Numbered from the stretch's first letter, positions 1 through 8,878 are shown. The stretch is DNA of 64,000 bases from Bradyrhizobium sp. (GCA_004799435.1 SSMV01000025.1:42959-106958), one strand, 5' to 3'. Translations and numbers: made by a program. The notes: generated from the sequence alone by a model not told the origin.

Positions 1-1
1 C

Positions 2-184
2 GCCAGCCCGATGACCGACGCTCTGAACGACAAGCAGCGCGAAACGATTCTGGCCTCGGTGCCGCTCGGGCGGCTCGGCGCGGGCGAGGACATCGGCGCG
101 GCGGCGGTTTATCTGGCCAGCGCAGAGGCGGCCTATGTCACGGGTCAAACGCTCCATGTCAACGGCGGGATGGCAATGATTTGA
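2..184 (+). CDS. fabG: 3-oxoacyl-ACP reductase FabG, C-terminal 60 residues (cut by window edge)
   Basis: This is the 3' end of a short-chain dehydrogenase/reductase. It shows the family's typical end: a PLGRLG segment, a region where cofactor-fold helices would sit (AAAVYLAS), then YVTGQTLHVNGGM before the stop. FabG reduces 3-oxoacyl-ACP with NADPH in cytoplasmic fatty-acid elongation. The assignment rests mainly on the neighbours acpP and fabF, which complete the usual fabG-acpP-fabF order. The catalytic Ser-Tyr-Lys lies outside the window, so a different SDR cannot be excluded from this fragment alone. Confidence 0.8.
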   Translation, partial: ASPMTDALNDKQRETILASVPLGRLGAGEDIGAAAVYLASAEAAYVTGQTLHVNGGMAMI

Positions 185-441
185 GGCGTTTGGCGCCTGC
201 GACGGTCACCATGAACATGGGCTCGCCGCCTCTCGCCTTGCGTAGTGAGATATGCTATCGAGCCGGTTCGTCGACGCCGCCCGCCAGACGCCGGGATCGT
301 CCGAACGAGATTGGATTCGAAGCGCCGCCCGCATAAGCGCGTTCCTTGCCTTGGGGCGGCAAGCCAGATCGACGGACGGTCGGCGCGGGGGTTCAACAAG
401 CGGGCGTCTCTGGCGCCTGGCCGAATGAGGGAAAAGAAAAA

Positions 442-684
442 ATGAGCGACGTGGCGGAGCGGGTAAAGAAGATTGTCGTCGAACACCTCGGCGTTGACGC
501 CGACAAGGTCGTCGACAACGCCAATTTCATCGACGATCTCGGCGCCGACTCGCTCGATACCGTCGAGCTCGTCATGGCGTTCGAAGAGGAATTCGGCGTC
601 GAAATCCCCGACGACCAGGCCGAGACCATCGTCACGGTCGGCGACGCCGTGAAATTCTTGGAGAAGGCGTCGGCCGGGAAGTAA
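442..684 (+). CDS. acpP: Acyl carrier protein
   Basis: An 80-residue acidic protein that carries acyl chains on a 4'-phosphopantetheine arm during fatty-acid and lipid A synthesis. The attachment site is Ser37 in the DSL motif ([10 protein letters not shown]), and the length matches the family. The ATG at 442 is preceded by a GAGGGAAAAG ribosome site; an in-frame extension upstream to 346 has no family similarity and was rejected. It lies 257 nt after fabG and 103 nt before fabF, with a hairpin in the second gap. The long upstream gap leaves room for its own promoter, as expected for such an abundant protein, but I could not fix one. Confidence 0.97.
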   Translation: MSDVAERVKKIVVEHLGVDADKVVDNANFIDDLGADSLDTVELVMAFEEEFGVEIPDDQAETIVTVGDAVKFLEKASAGK

Positions 685-723
685 CCGGCGTCGCCGTCGC
701 CGCGTCGAGCGCGCCTATCAACC

Positions 724-748
724 AAGGGCCGGAGCAAGTCCGGCCCTT
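724..748 (+). other. Perfect 10-bp hairpin between acpP and fabF
   Basis: AAGGGCCGGA and TCCGGCCCTT form a perfect stem around a five-base loop. No T run follows, so it is not a classical intrinsic terminator. Its position suggests it stabilises the acpP 3' end or partly attenuates transcription, so that ACP outnumbers FabF. This role is inferred. Confidence 0.5.
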
Positions 749-787
749 GCCGCGTTCGGGTGGCTGGGGGGAGCTTTGGGATCGGCA

Positions 788-2056
788 ATGAATCGCGTGG
801 TCGTCACCGGCCTGGGCATGGTTTCGCCCCTGGCTTTCGGCGTCGAAGCCACCTGGCGCAAGCTGCTGGCCGGCGAGTCGGGCGCGGCGCGGGTCGAAGG
901 CTTCGAGGTTTCCGACATCGCCTGTCAGATCGCCGCGCAGGTGCCGCGCGGCGCCGGCCCCGACGCGTTCAATCCCGACGACTGGATGGAGCCGAAGGAG
1001 CAGCGCAAGGTCGATGATTTCATCGTCTATGCGCTGGCCGCCGCCGGCCAGGCTTTGCAGGACGCCAACTGGGCGCCCAAGAGCTACGAAGACCAGATCG
1101 AGACCGGTGTGCTGATCGGCTCGGGGATCGGCGGTCTCGGCGGCATCTATGACGCGTCCGTCACGCTGCACGAAAAGGGACCGCGGCGCATTTCGCCCTT
1201 CTTCATTCCCGGCCGCCTGATCAATCTGGCGGGCGGTCACGTGTCGATCGCCCATGGGCTGAAAGGCCCCAATCATTCGGTCGTCACCGCTTGCTCGACC
1301 GGCGCTCACGCGATCGGCGACGCGGGACGGCTGATCGCGCTGGGCGACGCGAAGGTGATGGTGGCGGGCGGCGCCGAGTCGGCGGTCAACCGGCTTTCGC
1401 TTGCCGGTTTCGCGGCTTGCCGCGCGCTGTCGACCGGTTTCAACGACCGGCCGAAGCAGGCCTCTCGCCCTTACGACCGCGATCGCGACGGTTTCGTGAT
1501 GGGCGAAGGCGCGGGCTGCGTCGTGCTCGAGGATTACGAACACGCCAAGGCGCGGGGCGCGCATATCTACGCCGAACTCATCGGCTATGGCCTGTCGGGC
1601 GACGCCTATCACATCACCTCGCCTTCGCCCGATGGCGACGGCGCCTTTCGCGCGATGAGCGCCGCGCTGAAACGCGCCGGGCTGACTCCGGCCGACATCG
1701 ATTATGTCAACGCTCACGGCACTTCGACGCCGCTGGGCGACGAAATCGAACTCAAGGCGGTCGAGCGGCTGCTCGGCAACGCTGCGGCGACCACGACAAT
1801 GTCCTCGACCAAATCCTCGACCGGCCATCTGCTGGGCGCCGCCGGCGCGATCGAGGCGATTTTTTCGATTCTTTCGATTCGCGACCAGATTGCGCCGCCG
1901 ACGCTCAATCTCGATAACCCCTCGGTCGAAACCGCAATCGATCTTGCCCCGCATGTCGCGCGCAAGCGCCATATCGACGTTGCGCTCTCGAATTCCTTCG
2001 GTTTTGGCGGCACCAACGCGTCGGTGATTTTCAAGCGCGTCGCTGCTGTACACTGA
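788..2056 (+). CDS. fabF: 3-oxoacyl-ACP synthase II (KASII)
   Basis: A 422-residue condensing enzyme that extends acyl-ACP with malonyl-ACP in the cytoplasm. All three catalytic residues are visible: Cys169 in TACSTGAH, His310 in NAHGTSTPLGD and His347 in STGHLLGAAG, with the glycine-rich FGFGGTNAS near the end. Length is normal for FabF. The ATG at 788 (MNRVVVTGLG) is preferred over an upstream in-frame TTG because the family begins here and a GGGGGGAG ribosome site precedes it. It sits between acpP and mltG, a standard alphaproteobacterial order. Confidence 0.96.
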   Translation: MNRVVVTGLGMVSPLAFGVEATWRKLLAGESGAARVEGFEVSDIACQIAAQVPRGAGPDAFNPDDWMEPKEQRKVDDFIVYALAAAGQALQDANWAPKSYEDQIETGVLIGSGIGGLGGIYDASVTLHEKGPRRISPFFIPGRLINLAGGHVSIAHGLKGPNHSVVTACSTGAHAIGDAGRLIALGDAKVMVAGGAESAVNRLSLAGFAACRALSTGFNDRPKQASRPYDRDRDGFVMGEGAGCVVLEDYEHAKARGAHIYAELIGYGLSGDAYHITSPSPDGDGAFRAMSAALKRAGLTPADIDYVNAHGTSTPLGDEIELKAVERLLGNAAATTTMSSTKSSTGHLLGAAGAIEAIFSILSIRDQIAPPTLNLDNPSVETAIDLAPHVARKRHIDVALSNSFGFGGTNASVIFKRVAAVH

Positions 2057-2138
2057 GTGCGACGCCACTTCTTTTCGCCGCAAAAGCGGCTAGAGTGGCC
2101 GCCGCGAGACGGGCGGATTGCGAAGCGGCAAGGTTCCG

Positions 2139-3803
2139 ATGAATGACGCGTCGAATCAGGGCGACAAGGCCAAGCCGGGTTCGGCGCCGCAAAGGGTAAG
2201 CCTGTTCGGGCGGACTCGCGCGCCGACCCCGCCCGAGCGTCCTGAGAAACCCGCGCCCGAAAAACCGCCGCGCCGCCGCCGTTCGGGCGTCAGCGGCCTC
2301 AGCGGCGCGCTGTCTTTCGCGCTGATCTTCGGATTGCTGGGGCTCGGCGTCGTCGTCTGGAGCGTGATCGACGCGCGTAAGCCCGGTCCGCTCGCCGCCG
2401 ACAAAGTGGTGCTTATCGATCGCGAAGACGACGGCGGTCCGATCGGCGATCAGCTCGAACACGCCGGCGTGATCGACAGCGGCCTGTGGTTTTCGGTGAT
2501 GACGCTGCTCGACGGCAGCCGCGGCGGGTTGAAGCGCGGCGAATATGCGTTCAAGGCCGGCGTCAGCCTGCGTGATGTCGAAAGCGAACTGCTTTCGGGC
2601 CGGGTGGTGCTTCACACCCTCACCATTCCCGAGGGACTGACTAGCGATCAGGTCGTGCAGCGGCTCAACGACAATGAAGTTCTGATCGGCGACATCAAGG
2701 AAGCGCCGCGCGAGGGCTCGCTGCTACCTGAAACCTATAAATTCGCGCGCGGCGAAACGAGGCAGGCGCTGCTCGCCAAGATGGCCAAGGATCAGGCCAA
2801 GACGGTCGACGATATCTGGGCGAAGCGCGCGGCCGATCTGCCGATCAAGTCGCCGGGCGAACTGGTGACGCTCGCTTCGATCATCGAGAAGGAGACCGGC
2901 AAGGTTGACGAACGTCCGCGGGTCGCCGGCGTCTTCGTCAATCGTCTGCGCAAGCATATGAAGCTCGAATCCGATCCGACGATCGTCTACGGCCTCGTGT
3001 TCGGCAAGGGTACGCTCGGCCATTCGATATCCAAAGCAGAGTTGCAGGAATCGACCCCCTACAACACCTATTTCATCGCCGGCCTGCCGCCCGGCCCGAT
3101 CTGCAATCCCGGCAAGGCGGCGCTTGAGGCGGCCGCCAACCCGGCCACCACCAAAGACATTTTCTTCGTCGCCGACGGCACTGGCGGCCACGCCTTTGCG
3201 GAGACGCTCGACCAGCATCTCAAGAACGTCGCGCATTGGCGCGACATCGAAAAAGACGCCAAGGACAAGCTTGCGCCCGACGCTGCGCCGACGCCGTCGG
3301 CGACGCCGACGCCCGCGCCGGCCAAGCACAGCGCGCTCGACGACGGCGATCCGAACGCCTTCGGCGTGGTCGCGGTCGATACGCCGAGCGGCGACGACGA
3401 GGCGCTGGCGGCCAGGCTCGCCCAGCTCGGCCAGGACCGCCAGTCGGCCATCTCCGCCGCCAAGGAATCGGGCGGCAGTCGCAGCGTCGAAGATCTGGGC
3501 GCGGTGGTCGCCGGGGTGAATGACGCGCCGAAGGTCGCGGTCTTTCCCGACCAGACCGACGACGCCGATCCGCCGGCCTCCGCGCCAATGTCGGCGGCGG
3601 CGCTCGCCCAGCTTAAGGCGGGCATCGCGCGCTACGGCGATGCGGCAATCGCCGCGAACGCCGCCGCGCCCGCGCCGCCGGGGGCGCCCGTCGCGCCGCG
3701 CTCGCGCGGCTTCGACGCCTCAGAAGGCACGCCGCTCGATCCGCTGCTCAACCGGACTTACGATCTCAGCTTCGCCCATACCGTGCCGCCGCTCGAAAAC
3801 TGA
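2139..3803 (+). CDS. mltG: Endolytic murein transglycosylase
   Basis: A 554-residue membrane-anchored lytic transglycosylase (YceG-like) that cleaves nascent glycan strands and so ends their elongation. A basic, Pro-rich cytoplasmic start (about 1-55) is followed by one membrane helix (about 60-80) and the YceG domain; the catalytic Glu is E250 in ASIIEKETG, with the later RLRKHMKLESDPTIVYG block. The last roughly 170 residues form a low-complexity Ala/Pro/Asp extension that the core enzyme does not need. The ATG at 2139 follows an AAGG ribosome site. The fabF-mltG order is common in Proteobacteria. Confidence 0.93.
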   Translation: MNDASNQGDKAKPGSAPQRVSLFGRTRAPTPPERPEKPAPEKPPRRRRSGVSGLSGALSFALIFGLLGLGVVVWSVIDARKPGPLAADKVVLIDREDDGGPIGDQLEHAGVIDSGLWFSVMTLLDGSRGGLKRGEYAFKAGVSLRDVESELLSGRVVLHTLTIPEGLTSDQVVQRLNDNEVLIGDIKEAPREGSLLPETYKFARGETRQALLAKMAKDQAKTVDDIWAKRAADLPIKSPGELVTLASIIEKETGKVDERPRVAGVFVNRLRKHMKLESDPTIVYGLVFGKGTLGHSISKAELQESTPYNTYFIAGLPPGPICNPGKAALEAAANPATTKDIFFVADGTGGHAFAETLDQHLKNVAHWRDIEKDAKDKLAPDAAPTPSATPTPAPAKHSALDDGDPNAFGVVAVDTPSGDDEALAARLAQLGQDRQSAISAAKESGGSRSVEDLGAVVAGVNDAPKVAVFPDQTDDADPPASAPMSAAALAQLKAGIARYGDAAIAANAAAPAPPGAPVAPRSRGFDASEGTPLDPLLNRTYDLSFAHTVPPLEN

Positions 3804-3810
3804 GTGCGCG

Positions 3811-4707
3811 TCACGATGAGGCTCCGGCTGCCCCGGCGGCGATCGACAGGGCGATCGCGCAGGCGTTCGAGACATTCAGGCTTTTGATCGCGCCTGGCAG
3901 TTCGAGCCGCGCCAGCGCGTCGCAATGTTCGCGCGTCAATCGCCTCAGACCGCGATCCTCCGCGCCAAGAACCAGCGCAAGCGGACGTTCGAGCCGCGTC
4001 GCTTGCAGCGTCAGCGGCGCTTCGGAATCGAGACCGACCCGCCAATAGCCGAGATCGCCGAGTTCGCCCATCGCGCGCGCCAGATTGGTCACGGTGCAGA
4101 TCGGCACATGTTCGAGCCCGCCCGAGGCCGATTTGGCGAGCGCGCCTGCGAATTCTGGCGTGTGGCGCTCGGTCGTCACCAGGGCGTCGACCGCAAAAGC
4201 CGCTGATGTGCGCAGGATCGCGCCGACATTATGCGGATCGGTGATCTGGTCGAGAACGACCACCAAGCCGCGCGCAGGCAATTCGGAAATATCGATCGGC
4301 GCCAAGGGCCGCGCTTCCAGCAGCAGCCCCTGATGCACCGAATCGCGCGGCGCCCGCTGCGCGATGTCTTCGGCCGCCACGATCCGCATCTCGACGCCGC
4401 GCGCCGCGATCGCGTCGGCAAGTCGCTCCGCCGCGGCTGCGGTGGCGTAGAGGCGGATGAGTTCGCGTCGCGGCGCCCGCAGCGCCGCTTCGACGCTGTG
4501 AAAGCCCCAGATGCGCACGAAATCCGCGCTGCTCTCGTGGCGCGCCGGCCGGCGCGCGCGATCGGGCTTTGCCGGCGTTCGCTCTTCGCCTTTGCGCTCA
4601 GGTCGCGCGCCGCGCGTCACGCTTTCAGGCGGCGGTCGCTGCGAACTCTTGAACGGTCGCGCGGCCTGGCCATGGGCGCCGCCGCGATGCGGGGTCTTGC
4701 GGGTCAC
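3811..4707 (-). CDS. rlmB: 23S rRNA (guanosine-2'-O-)-methyltransferase, RlmB-type SpoU enzyme
   Basis: A 298-residue SPOUT-fold RNA 2'-O-methyltransferase expected to modify a guanosine of 23S rRNA. An Arg/Lys/Pro-rich N-terminal tail of about 55 residues precedes the substrate-binding domain (WGFHSVEAALRA). The SpoU domain then shows its three motifs: NVGAILRTSAAF, LGAEDRGLRRL and SLNVSNACAIAL, which build the knotted SAM site. A GTG start at 4707 is chosen because CAGGAG lies just upstream; the reading frame continues further upstream without family similarity. It converges with mltG, seven bases apart. A second SpoU protein lies near 42 kb. Confidence 0.9.
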   Translation of the reverse strand: MTRKTPHRGGAHGQAARPFKSSQRPPPESVTRGARPERKGEERTPAKPDRARRPARHESSADFVRIWGFHSVEAALRAPRRELIRLYATAAAAERLADAIAARGVEMRIVAAEDIAQRAPRDSVHQGLLLEARPLAPIDISELPARGLVVVLDQITDPHNVGAILRTSAAFAVDALVTTERHTPEFAGALAKSASGGLEHVPICTVTNLARAMGELGDLGYWRVGLDSEAPLTLQATRLERPLALVLGAEDRGLRRLTREHCDALARLELPGAIKSLNVSNACAIALSIAAGAAGASS

Positions 4708-4812
4708 GAACGTCTCCTGCGGGCCAAGGCGGCGAAGCGGCAATACGCCAACGGCGTCGCGGACGCAAAAGAGGCGACGCTCCGTCTCGTCCGCGCCTTG
4801 CAATCGCGCTGC

Positions 4813-4838
4813 GGAACAAATTTGCCCCGTTGCACGTT
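4813..4838 (+). promoter_or_regulatory. Candidate EcfG (general stress sigma) promoter
   Basis: GGAAC at 4813-4817, a 17-base spacer and CGTT at 4835-4838 match the alphaproteobacterial EcfG consensus GGAAC-N16/17-CGTT. It ends 37 bases before the start of the 25-aa peptide gene and would drive that three-gene cluster. The match is exact, but promoter activity is inferred. Confidence 0.7.
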
Positions 4839-4875
4839 TTATTCGCATCGATGGCTTTGGCGAAAGGGGCTCACC

Positions 4876-4953
4876 ATGGGACGCGGAATTCTGCTTTGGC
4901 TCATCGGCGTGCCGATCCCGATCATCATTCTGATTTCGCTGCTCTACCACTGA
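4876..4953 (+). CDS. 25-residue hydrophobic small membrane protein
   Basis: A 25-codon gene starting MGRGILLWLIGVPIP and ending in LLYH, so almost wholly one membrane helix with a central PIP kink. An AAGGGG ribosome site precedes the ATG and a candidate EcfG promoter lies just upstream. I recall similar very short proteins with a GVPIPIIIL core from rhizobial genomes, of unknown function. The downstream membrane protein starts 68 nt later on the same strand, so they are probably co-transcribed. Its small size means many gene callers would skip it. An inner-membrane stress peptide is the simplest reading. Confidence 0.7.
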   Translation: MGRGILLWLIGVPIPIIILISLLYH

Positions 4954-5021
4954 ACGTCTCGCGCGCCGCGCGCGAAGCTTCAGGCCGAAATCTTTTTAAG
5001 GCGAACGACGAGGAATAGACG

Positions 5022-5936
5022 ATGACGGACACTGTCATGCGATTGCAGAGCGCAAGGCGCGAAACAACCTCGGCTTCGGGCGTTTCCTGGGGCGCGATCA
5101 TCGCTGGCGCGATTGTCGCTTCGGCCTTCTCGCTCGCGCTTGTGGCGCTGGGCGCCGGCATAGGTCTGATTTCGGTCTCGCCCTGGTCGAGTGCAAATCC
5201 TTCGGTGGCGACCTTCGGCGTGCTCGCCGGAGCTTGGCTCATCGCGGTGCAGCTTTTCGCCTCCGGGCTTGGCGGCTATCTCGCCGGCCGCCTGCGCGCC
5301 GGCTGGAGCGAAACGCACGAGGACGAAATCTATTTTCGCGACACGTCGCATGGCCTGCTGGTTTGGGCGCTCGGCGCGGTCATCAGCGCCTCGCTTCTCG
5401 CCTCGGCTGTGTCGTCGATCGCCAGCGGCGCGGCTTCGCTTGCCGGCGGCGCTGCGCATGCAGCCGCGTCGACCGCGCAGGCAGGCGCTGTCGCCGGCGC
5501 CGCTATGGCCCAACCCGACCGTCCGGCGGGCGGCGCTGGCGCGATGACGGGCTATTTCACCGATATGCTGTTTCGCGCCGATCATCCGATCGCCGCCGAC
5601 CCGGCCGCCGACGCTCAGGCGACCCGGATTCTTGCCGTGAGCGCCGCTTCCGGCGACATGTCGAGCGCCGACAAGGGCTATCTGTCGCAACTCGTCGCTT
5701 CGCGCGCCGGTCTCAGCCAGGCCGACGCCGACAAGCGCGTCGCCGATGTCTTCGATCAGTCGCAGCAGGCCAAGACCAAGGCGGCTGACGCCGCCAAGAC
5801 CGCCGCCGACGCGGCCCGCAAGACCGGCGTCTATGTCGCGCTCTGGGCTTTCATCGCGCTGCTGGTCGGGGCCCTGTCCGCCAGTTACATGGCGACCGTC
5901 GGCGGCCGCGTTCGCGACGAGGCGCCGATCGCCTGA
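5022..5936 (+). CDS. Predicted integral membrane protein of unknown function
   Basis: A 304-residue protein with an N-terminal SGVSWGAIIAGAIVASAFSL segment of the kind seen in rhizobial proteins often loosely named PhnA-like. About three membrane segments are visible (about 25-50, 65-90, 110-135), then an Ala-rich linker, a soluble stretch (about 170-265) with Lys/Ala heptads suggesting a coiled coil, and a last helix (about 270-293). A GAGGAA ribosome site precedes the ATG. It lies inside a cluster with a candidate stress promoter. No catalytic motif is recognisable; envelope stress is an inference from context only. Confidence 0.75.
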   Translation: MTDTVMRLQSARRETTSASGVSWGAIIAGAIVASAFSLALVALGAGIGLISVSPWSSANPSVATFGVLAGAWLIAVQLFASGLGGYLAGRLRAGWSETHEDEIYFRDTSHGLLVWALGAVISASLLASAVSSIASGAASLAGGAAHAAASTAQAGAVAGAAMAQPDRPAGGAGAMTGYFTDMLFRADHPIAADPAADAQATRILAVSAASGDMSSADKGYLSQLVASRAGLSQADADKRVADVFDQSQQAKTKAADAAKTAADAARKTGVYVALWAFIALLVGALSASYMATVGGRVRDEAPIA

Positions 5937-5956
5937 CCTCTTTGGCGGTAATCCTC

Positions 5957-6175
5957 ATGCCGGGTGATGGGATGATCAGGAAACAGCCCAAACCGAAGAG
6001 CGAACAGGATCGCGACCTCTCGCGCGCTCTGGAAGAGACCTTCCCGGCGAGCGACCCGCCGGCGGCAATCGAACCCGGCGGCGGGATAACCGGTCCCGAG
6101 GCCGCCCGATCGCCCGATTCGAGCGGTAAAACAGCGTCAAAACGCCTGAGCGGGCGACAAAAGGGGACCGGTTGA
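5957..6175 (+). CDS. Small PASDPP-motif protein
   Basis: A 72-residue hydrophilic protein with the motif ALEETFPASDPPA, a signature of small alphaproteobacterial proteins of unknown function often found near stress genes. The rest is disordered in appearance (Pro, Gly, Lys rich). The start is uncertain: the ATG at 5957 is given, ATG 5972 has the better ribosome site (GGGTGATGGG), and an upstream TTG is also open. It follows the membrane protein by about 20 nt, so it probably ends the stress-linked operon. Its stop codon overlaps the promoter of the rpsM operon. Confidence 0.65.
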   Translation: MPGDGMIRKQPKPKSEQDRDLSRALEETFPASDPPAAIEPGGGITGPEAARSPDSSGKTASKRLSGRQKGTG

Positions 6176-6200
6176 CGCCCCGGCGTCCCCTCTTTATATA
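6172..6200 (+). promoter_or_regulatory. Strong sigma-70-type promoter of the rpsM operon
   Basis: TTGACG (6172-6177), a 17-base spacer and TATATA (6195-6200) form a near-consensus housekeeping promoter. Its -35 overlaps the stop codon of the preceding small gene. An inverted repeat AGGGGAC/GTCCCCT (6162-6168 and 6185-6191) spans it and is followed by CTTT, so the same DNA could also serve as a weak terminator for the upstream operon. Confidence 0.75.
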
Positions 6201-6222
6201 CCAGCCATCCCGAATGCGTTCT

Positions 6223-6256
6223 GGGTCCCGGCGCTTGCAAGCGCGTGGGACCTTTT
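6223..6256 (+). promoter_or_regulatory. Leader hairpin with T run upstream of rpsM
   Basis: GGGTCC at 6223 pairs with GGGACC ending at 6252, enclosing a second perfect palindrome (GCGCTT/AAGCGC), and TTTT follows. It lies in the probable 5' leader of the rpsM transcript, about 110 nt before the start codon. It could act as an attenuator or as a binding site for autoregulation by a ribosomal protein. The function is inferred. Confidence 0.5.
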
Positions 6257-6362
6257 GCGCTTTGGGACGCTTGGCATGGGCCGGCCTCCACCGGACGCCA
6301 GGGAACGATAACCGCAGCGCGCGGGCCTCGGCCCTCTGCGCCGCCGATATGGAGCGAAGAGC

Positions 6363-6731
6363 TTGGCCCGTATTGCAGGCGTCAATATCCCCACGAATAA
6401 GCGCGTGATCATCGCGCTTCAATATATCCATGGCATCGGCGCCAAGAAGGCCGAGGAGATCTGCGAGAAGGTGCATATTCCGGCCGAGCGGCGCGTGGCG
6501 CAGCTCAGTGACGCGGAAGTGCTGCAGATTCGCGAAACGATTGACCGAGACTATATGGTCGAAGGCGATCTGCGGCGCGAAGTTGCGATTAACATCAAGC
6601 GTCTGATGGATCTGGGCGCCTATCGCGGCCTGCGCCACCGCAAGCAATTGCCGGTGCGCGGCCAGCGCACGCACACCAACGCCCGCACGCGCAAGGGCAA
6701 GGCCAAGGCGATCGCCGGCAAGAAGAAGTGA
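6363..6731 (+). CDS. rpsM: 30S ribosomal protein S13
   Basis: 122 residues, the normal length. S13 sits in the 30S head and contacts the P-site tRNA and the inter-subunit bridges. The N-terminal [15 protein letters not shown], the helix-two-turn-helix region and the basic tail ([15 protein letters not shown]) are all standard. It starts with TTG at 6363, after GGAGCGAAG; there is no ATG giving the conserved start. First gene of the alpha operon here. In most alphaproteobacteria secY and adk precede rpsM; here an unrelated small protein does. Confidence 0.98.
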   Translation: MARIAGVNIPTNKRVIIALQYIHGIGAKKAEEICEKVHIPAERRVAQLSDAEVLQIRETIDRDYMVEGDLRREVAINIKRLMDLGAYRGLRHRKQLPVRGQRTHTNARTRKGKAKAIAGKKK

Positions 6732-6800
6732 TCGCCACTCGCCGGATTGCAAATCTCTGACGGTTTTTCGCGCTGCTGGCGCGTTTGAAGGACGGACTTA

Positions 6801-7190
6801 ATGGCCAAGGAAGCAACCCGCGTTCGCCGCCGCGAACGCAAGAACATCGTGTCGGGCGTCGCCCATGTGAACTCCTCGTTCAACAACACGATGATCACCA
6901 TCACCGACGCGCAGGGCAACACGATTTCCTGGTCGTCGGCCGGCACCATGGGTTTCAAGGGCTCGCGCAAGTCGACGCCTTTCGCCGCCCAGATGGCGGC
7001 CGAGGACGCGGTCAAGAAAGCGTCCGAGCACGGCATGCGCACGCTGGAAGTCGAAGTGTCGGGCCCCGGTTCGGGCCGCGAGTCGGCGCTGCGCGCCATC
7101 CAGGCGGCCGGTTTCAACGTCACCTCGATCCGCGATGTGACGCCGATCCCGCATAACGGCTGCCGCCCCCGCAAGCGTCGCCGCGTCTGA
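6801..7190 (+). CDS. rpsK: 30S ribosomal protein S11
   Basis: 129 residues. S11 lines the platform of the 30S subunit near the E site. Standard blocks are visible: [34 protein letters not shown] and the C-terminal [16 protein letters not shown]. The ATG at 6801 gives the conserved N-terminus ([10 protein letters not shown]). Second gene of the alpha operon, 69 nt after rpsM. Confidence 0.98.
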   Translation: MAKEATRVRRRERKNIVSGVAHVNSSFNNTMITITDAQGNTISWSSAGTMGFKGSRKSTPFAAQMAAEDAVKKASEHGMRTLEVEVSGPGSGRESALRAIQAAGFNVTSIRDVTPIPHNGCRPRKRRRV

Positions 7191-7281
7191 GTCCTGATTC
7201 CGCGCGGCTTCGCGAGCCGCGTTCCGCGTCGTCCCTTTAAGGGTGCGGCGCGTCCCCCCGTCGAACGGAAGGCTCACTGCT

Positions 7282-8298
7282 GTGATTCAGAAGAACTGGC
7301 AAGAACTCATCAAGCCCAAGAAGCTCGAAGTCACGCGCGGCGACGATCCGCGCCGGGTCGCCACGGTCGTCGCCGAGCCGCTTGAGCGCGGCTTCGGCCA
7401 GACGCTCGGCAATTCGCTGCGTCGGGTGCTGCTGTCGTCGCTGCAAGGCGCCGCGGTGACCTCGATTCACATCGACGGCGTGCTGCACGAGTTCTCGTCG
7501 ATCCCCGGCGTTCGCGAGGACGTCGTCGACATCGTGCTCAACGTCAAGGACATCGCCGTCAAGATGCAGGGCGAAGGCGTCAAGCGCCTCATCCTCAAAA
7601 AGCGCGGTCCCGGCGTCGTCACAGCCGGCGACATCCAGACGACCGGCGACATTCAGATTCTCAATCCGCAGCTCGTCATTTGCACGCTCGACGAGGGCGC
7701 CGACATCCGCATCGAATTCACCGTCGCGGCGGGCAAGGGCTATGTCCCGGCCGACCGCAACCGCGCCGAGGACTCGCCGATCGGCCTGATGCCGATCGAC
7801 AGTCTCTATTCGCCGGTGCGCAAGGTTTCGTACCGGGTTGAAAACACCCGCGAGGGCCAGGACCTCGACAAGGACAAGCTGACGATGACGATCGAGACCA
7901 ACGGCTCGATCACGCCCGAGGATGCGCTGGCCTATGCCGCGCGCATCTTGCAGGACCAGCTCGCGGTGTTCGTCACCTTCGAGGAGCCGCGTCGCGAGGA
8001 GGCGCAGCACGCCATTCCGGAGCTCGCCTTCAATCCGGCGCTGCTGAAGAAGGTCGACGAGCTCGAGCTTTCCGTGCGCTCGGCCAATTGCCTGAAGAAC
8101 GACAACATCACCTACATCGGCGATCTGATCCAGAAGACCGAGAGCGAGATGCTGCGCACGCCGAATTTCGGCCGCAAGTCGCTCAATGAGATCAAGGAAG
8201 TGCTGGCGCAGATGGGCCTGCACCTCGGCATGGAAGTGACCGGCTGGCCGCCGGAGAATATCGAAGAGCTGGCGAAGCGCTTCGAGGAACATTACTGA
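7282..8298 (+). CDS. rpoA: DNA-directed RNA polymerase alpha subunit
   Basis: 338 residues. The N-terminal domain (about 1-235) dimerises and assembles the polymerase core, with [21 protein letters not shown] visible. The C-terminal domain (about 250-320) binds UP elements and activators and shows the helix-hairpin-helix blocks [12 protein letters not shown] and [14 protein letters not shown]. The start is GTG at 7282 ([17 protein letters not shown], the usual alphaproteobacterial N-terminus), after GGAAGG; an upstream ATG at 7243 would add 13 unconserved residues. Third gene of the alpha operon. Confidence 0.97.
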   Translation: MIQKNWQELIKPKKLEVTRGDDPRRVATVVAEPLERGFGQTLGNSLRRVLLSSLQGAAVTSIHIDGVLHEFSSIPGVREDVVDIVLNVKDIAVKMQGEGVKRLILKKRGPGVVTAGDIQTTGDIQILNPQLVICTLDEGADIRIEFTVAAGKGYVPADRNRAEDSPIGLMPIDSLYSPVRKVSYRVENTREGQDLDKDKLTMTIETNGSITPEDALAYAARILQDQLAVFVTFEEPRREEAQHAIPELAFNPALLKKVDELELSVRSANCLKNDNITYIGDLIQKTESEMLRTPNFGRKSLNEIKEVLAQMGLHLGMEVTGWPPENIEELAKRFEEHY

Positions 8299-8389
8299 GC
8301 GATTCCCTCTCCCGCTTGCGGGGGATGGGAATAAAACAAACGGCCGTACCTTGGCACGGCGGCCGTAGACCCGAGAAGGAGACCGCCAA

Positions 8390-8806
8390 ATGTACCACGG
8401 ACGCGCGAAGCGCCGTTTCAACCGCACGGCCGAACATCGTCAGGCGATGTTCGCCAATATGGCTCAGGCGCTGATCAAGCACGAGCAGATCGTCACCACG
8501 CTGCCCAAGGCGAAGGATCTTCGCCCGGTGGTCGAAAAGCTGGTGACGCTGTGCAAGCGCGGCGATCTCCATGCCCGCCGCCTCGCCATTTCCCGTCTGC
8601 GCGACGAAGCTTTGGTCAAGAAGCTGATCGACGTGATCGGGCCGCGCTACAAGGACCGTCACGGCGGCTACACGCGCATCATGAAGGCGGGATTTCGTCC
8701 CGGCGACAATGCGGCGATGGCGGTGATCGAGTTCGTCGATCGTGACGTCGAGGCCAAGGGCAAGGACTCTGGGCCGAAGCCGGAGCGGGCGGCGGCCGAG
8801 GGCTAA
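8390..8806 (+). CDS. rplQ: 50S ribosomal protein L17
   Basis: 138 residues. L17 binds domain III of 23S rRNA near the peptide exit. The conserved start [24 protein letters not shown] and [19 protein letters not shown] are visible in sequence; the last 20 residues are a variable charged tail. AAGGAG precedes the ATG. It is the last gene of the operon and is followed by a strong intrinsic terminator. Confidence 0.98.
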   Translation: MYHGRAKRRFNRTAEHRQAMFANMAQALIKHEQIVTTLPKAKDLRPVVEKLVTLCKRGDLHARRLAISRLRDEALVKKLIDVIGPRYKDRHGGYTRIMKAGFRPGDNAAMAVIEFVDRDVEAKGKDSGPKPERAAAEG

Positions 8807-8845
8807 GGCCCGATCGCGCGTTTCAATAACTTCGCCATCAATAAA

Positions 8846-8878
8846 AAAGACGCGGCCATTGGCCGCGTCTTTCTTTTT
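8846..8878 (+). terminator. Intrinsic terminator of the rpsM-rplQ operon
   Basis: AAAGACGCGGCC and GGCCGCGTCTTT form a 12-bp perfect stem with a three-base loop, followed by TTTCTTTTT. It lies 40 nt after rplQ. The A-rich 5' side means it could also work for the convergent gene on the other strand. Confidence 0.93.
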
